A stretch of DNA of 64,000 bases from Streptomyces venezuelae (GTDB lineage Bacteria > Actinomycetota > Actinomycetes > Streptomycetales > Streptomycetaceae). The stretch is taken from assembly GCF_008642315.1 (NCBI RefSeq), contig NZ_CP029192.1, positions 7,998,001 through 8,062,000 of the forward strand. The letters run 5' to 3'. Below, piece after piece: positions 62,913 to 64,000 of the stretch (positions are counted from its first letter, which is position 1; each line of letters begins with the position of its first letter). Both the position numbers and the translations under genes were made by a program. The notes under the pieces are model-generated. The model was not told the DNA's origin. It did not search any database and saw only the letters and a list, made by a program, of their open reading frames with translations.

Positions 62913-63604
62913 TGCTGGAAGACATCCTGCGCAGCAGCGCGCGGGAACTGGAGCTTCAGTTCGAAGCCCATGACAGCGACGCCTTCATGCACCGCCTCGC
63001 CGTCCGGATCACCCAGGACGCGTCTCTGCCGCCGCGCGTCCAGAAGAGCGGCGCCGCCGTCGTCGCCAAGGAGGCCCTGGCGCCCGCACGCCGTACGGGC
63101 GCCTCGCGGCCCCGCTCGCGGCGAGGCGCGCGCCGCCGCCCCTCGCGGCTCTGCCCACCGGACCCCGCGGCCGCGCCGGAGGCGGTCCTCGAACACGTCC
63201 GGGGCCTGTGCAGACAGGTGGTGAGCTCCGCGCACATCGACTCGCTCGCCGACTTCGCCGACGACTACGACGAGGCCGGGGCGCGGACGTTCGCCTGTCT
63301 GCTGTACGTGCTGGACCGGCGCGAGGGCGCGCTGTTCTGGTGGCGGTTCGCGGCCGGCGCGGGCGACCCGCTGGCCGCCCATCTGCTGGAGGCGCACCAC
63401 GCGGCGGTGGGGACGGTTCCGGAGGCCCGCGTGTGGCGGGCGTTCGCCAGACTCCTCGGCTTCGCCGAGCGTCACCTGCCGCGCCTGGAGCGCGGCGCCA
63501 CGTCGTACGACGACTCCGGTGCGCGGGAGTTGCTCGGGGGCAACGACACGGTGCTGCGCGCCTTCATGCGAACGGACGACGTGGCGCTCGCGGTGAGCCG
63601 GTGA
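62912..63604 (+). CDS. Unknown protein coupled to the sigma factor
   Basis: A protein of 230 residues, unrecognised and predicted soluble. The N-terminal 50 residues are helical; an Arg/Pro-rich stretch (about 58-85) links to a helical C-terminal half (VLEHVRGLCRQVVSSAHIDSLADFADDYDEAGARTFACLLYVLDRREGALFWWRFAAGAGDPLAAHLLEAHH) that looks like a TPR/SEL1-type single repeat. There is no membrane helix or zinc anti-sigma motif. ATG 62912 overlaps the sigma factor stop and is preceded by GGAAAAGGAG. It may regulate the sigma factor or serve as its output. Confidence 0.72.
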   Translation: MLEDILRSSARELELQFEAHDSDAFMHRLAVRITQDASLPPRVQKSGAAVVAKEALAPARRTGASRPRSRRGARRRPSRLCPPDPAAAPEAVLEHVRGLCRQVVSSAHIDSLADFADDYDEAGARTFACLLYVLDRREGALFWWRFAAGAGDPLAAHLLEAHHAAVGTVPEARVWRAFARLLGFAERHLPRLERGATSYDDSGARELLGGNDTVLRAFMRTDDVALAVSR

Positions 63605-63879
63605 GTCGCCGCCCCGCCGTCCGGCGCACGCCGTCGCATCCGCCTATAGCAGAAGCAATTCGAGGGTGCGGGATTGTTCGGCGTAGTGGATGCGAAGAAG
63701 CCGTAGGCGGTCTACGAAAGTGTCCGATCGGCCCGAAAATGCACTGCAGTTGGGGGCAAATGCCCGAATAGCTTTGCGCATACCGTGTCACTACGCTCAC
63801 CGAGCGCGAGCCCGTTCTCTTAGCGGGGTCCCGGGCTCGCGCTCTTGATGAATGCAAACCAAGAAAGAGGACGCGACAC
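63605..63879. other. Intergenic region with leader hairpin
   Basis: These 275 bases hold no gene. AT content rises around 63690-63790, as expected of a promoter, though no convincing hexamer pair was found. A hairpin lies at 63802-63844. Confidence 0.5.
63802..63844. terminator. Hairpin upstream of the last gene
   Basis: A perfect 13-bp stem GAGCGCGAGCCCG (63802-63814) with 63832-63844 and a 17-base loop. It may terminate the sigma factor transcript or form a 5' leader structure 35 bases before the start at 63880. Confidence 0.6.
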
Positions 63880-64000
63880 ATGCCCCGTTTTCCCGGCCGC
63901 TTCCGGTTCCGGCGCGCTCGGCGCCGAACCGGTCCCGACCATAACAGCGCACCGGCCGCCCCGTATATGACGGGCAACACTGAACACCCGGCAGGCAACA
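63880..64000 (+). CDS. Small basic protein, 5' part (runs off the window)
   Basis: ATG 63880 follows AAAGAGGA. The frame is open to the window edge, giving about 40 residues with a very Arg-rich start (MPRFPGRFRFRRARRRTG) followed by a polar segment. Unrecognised; it could be the cytosolic N-terminus of a membrane or secreted protein. Confidence 0.5.
   Translation, partial: MPRFPGRFRFRRARRRTGPDHNSAPAAPYMTGNTEHPAGN

Overview
The window is a stretch of chromosome from a high-GC actinomycete, almost certainly a Streptomyces. Base composition is very GC-rich with strong third-position bias. There are many GTG starts and 4-bp start/stop overlaps, a mycothione reductase, DmdR/IdeR-type iron boxes, a DasR-like regulator with TGGTC half-sites, and a single TTA (bldA-type) codon in one secreted-protein gene. 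No tRNA, rRNA, CRISPR array or insertion sequence was found. No assignment was checked against a database; families are named from motifs and architecture.

Layout. 1-8 kb: a 4-hydroxybenzoate hydroxylase, a small membrane protein, then a carbohydrate locus of a Tat-exported beta-helix protein, a DUF1996 protein, a retaining glycoside hydrolase with a discoidin module, and a LacI regulator. Three GAGCGCTC palindromes lie at the divergent promoters of this locus and in front of lacI. 8-13.4 kb: housekeeping and small genes (YdcF, RibD-like reductase, DoxX, secreted polysaccharide lyase, mycothione reductase). 13.4-29.9 kb: an iron-regulated siderophore locus with two iron boxes. The first precedes a stand-alone aryl carrier protein and a siderophore-interacting reductase. 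The second precedes a binding protein, two FecCD permeases, an ATPase, a 3,329-residue NRPS and an MFS exporter. The NRPS reads C-A-T-E-C-A-T-E-C: an EntF-like starter condensation domain, two epimerization domains, a terminal condensation domain and no thioesterase. No dihydroxybenzoate or salicylate genes are in the window, so the aryl starter and its activating enzyme must come from elsewhere.

29.9-36.9 kb: a catalase, then a tightly coupled trio (zinc alcohol dehydrogenase, cysteine hydrolase, FMN glutamate-synthase-like protein), a small Rho-N-like protein and an FAD oxidoreductase. 36.9-41.1 kb is a scarred region: an ABC transporter that looks like an in-frame deletion fusion of two tandem transporters, and a remnant of an AfsR-type NB-ARC regulator wedged between two minus-strand genes. 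41.2-43.8 kb: a GlsB/YeaQ membrane protein and a PAS-GAF-SpoIIE-HATPase phosphatase, with DosR-like direct repeats between them. 43.8-51.4 kb: a GH16-like enzyme with CBM3, a GH20 hexosaminidase, a sugar ABC importer and its DasR-like GntR regulator (an amino-sugar/chitin-type locus), then an OsmC protein.

51.4-58 kb: secreted enzymes, including a 1,001-residue protein joining PA14, a sorbosone-dehydrogenase-like propeller, a CBM and a DUF1080 domain; an M15 peptidase; a soluble PQQ sugar dehydrogenase; and a penicillin-binding-type serine hydrolase facing it across a palindromic operator. 58-64 kb: a TetR/MMPL pair, a membrane-anchored Mrr-type nuclease, a sigma factor overlapping a partner gene, and the start of a small basic protein running off the end.

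The best candidate for something undescribed is the siderophore assembly line: a predicted N-aryl-D-aa-D-aa product released by a terminal condensation domain. The LacI-controlled beta-helix/DUF1996/glycoside hydrolase locus and the chimeric ABC transporter come next.
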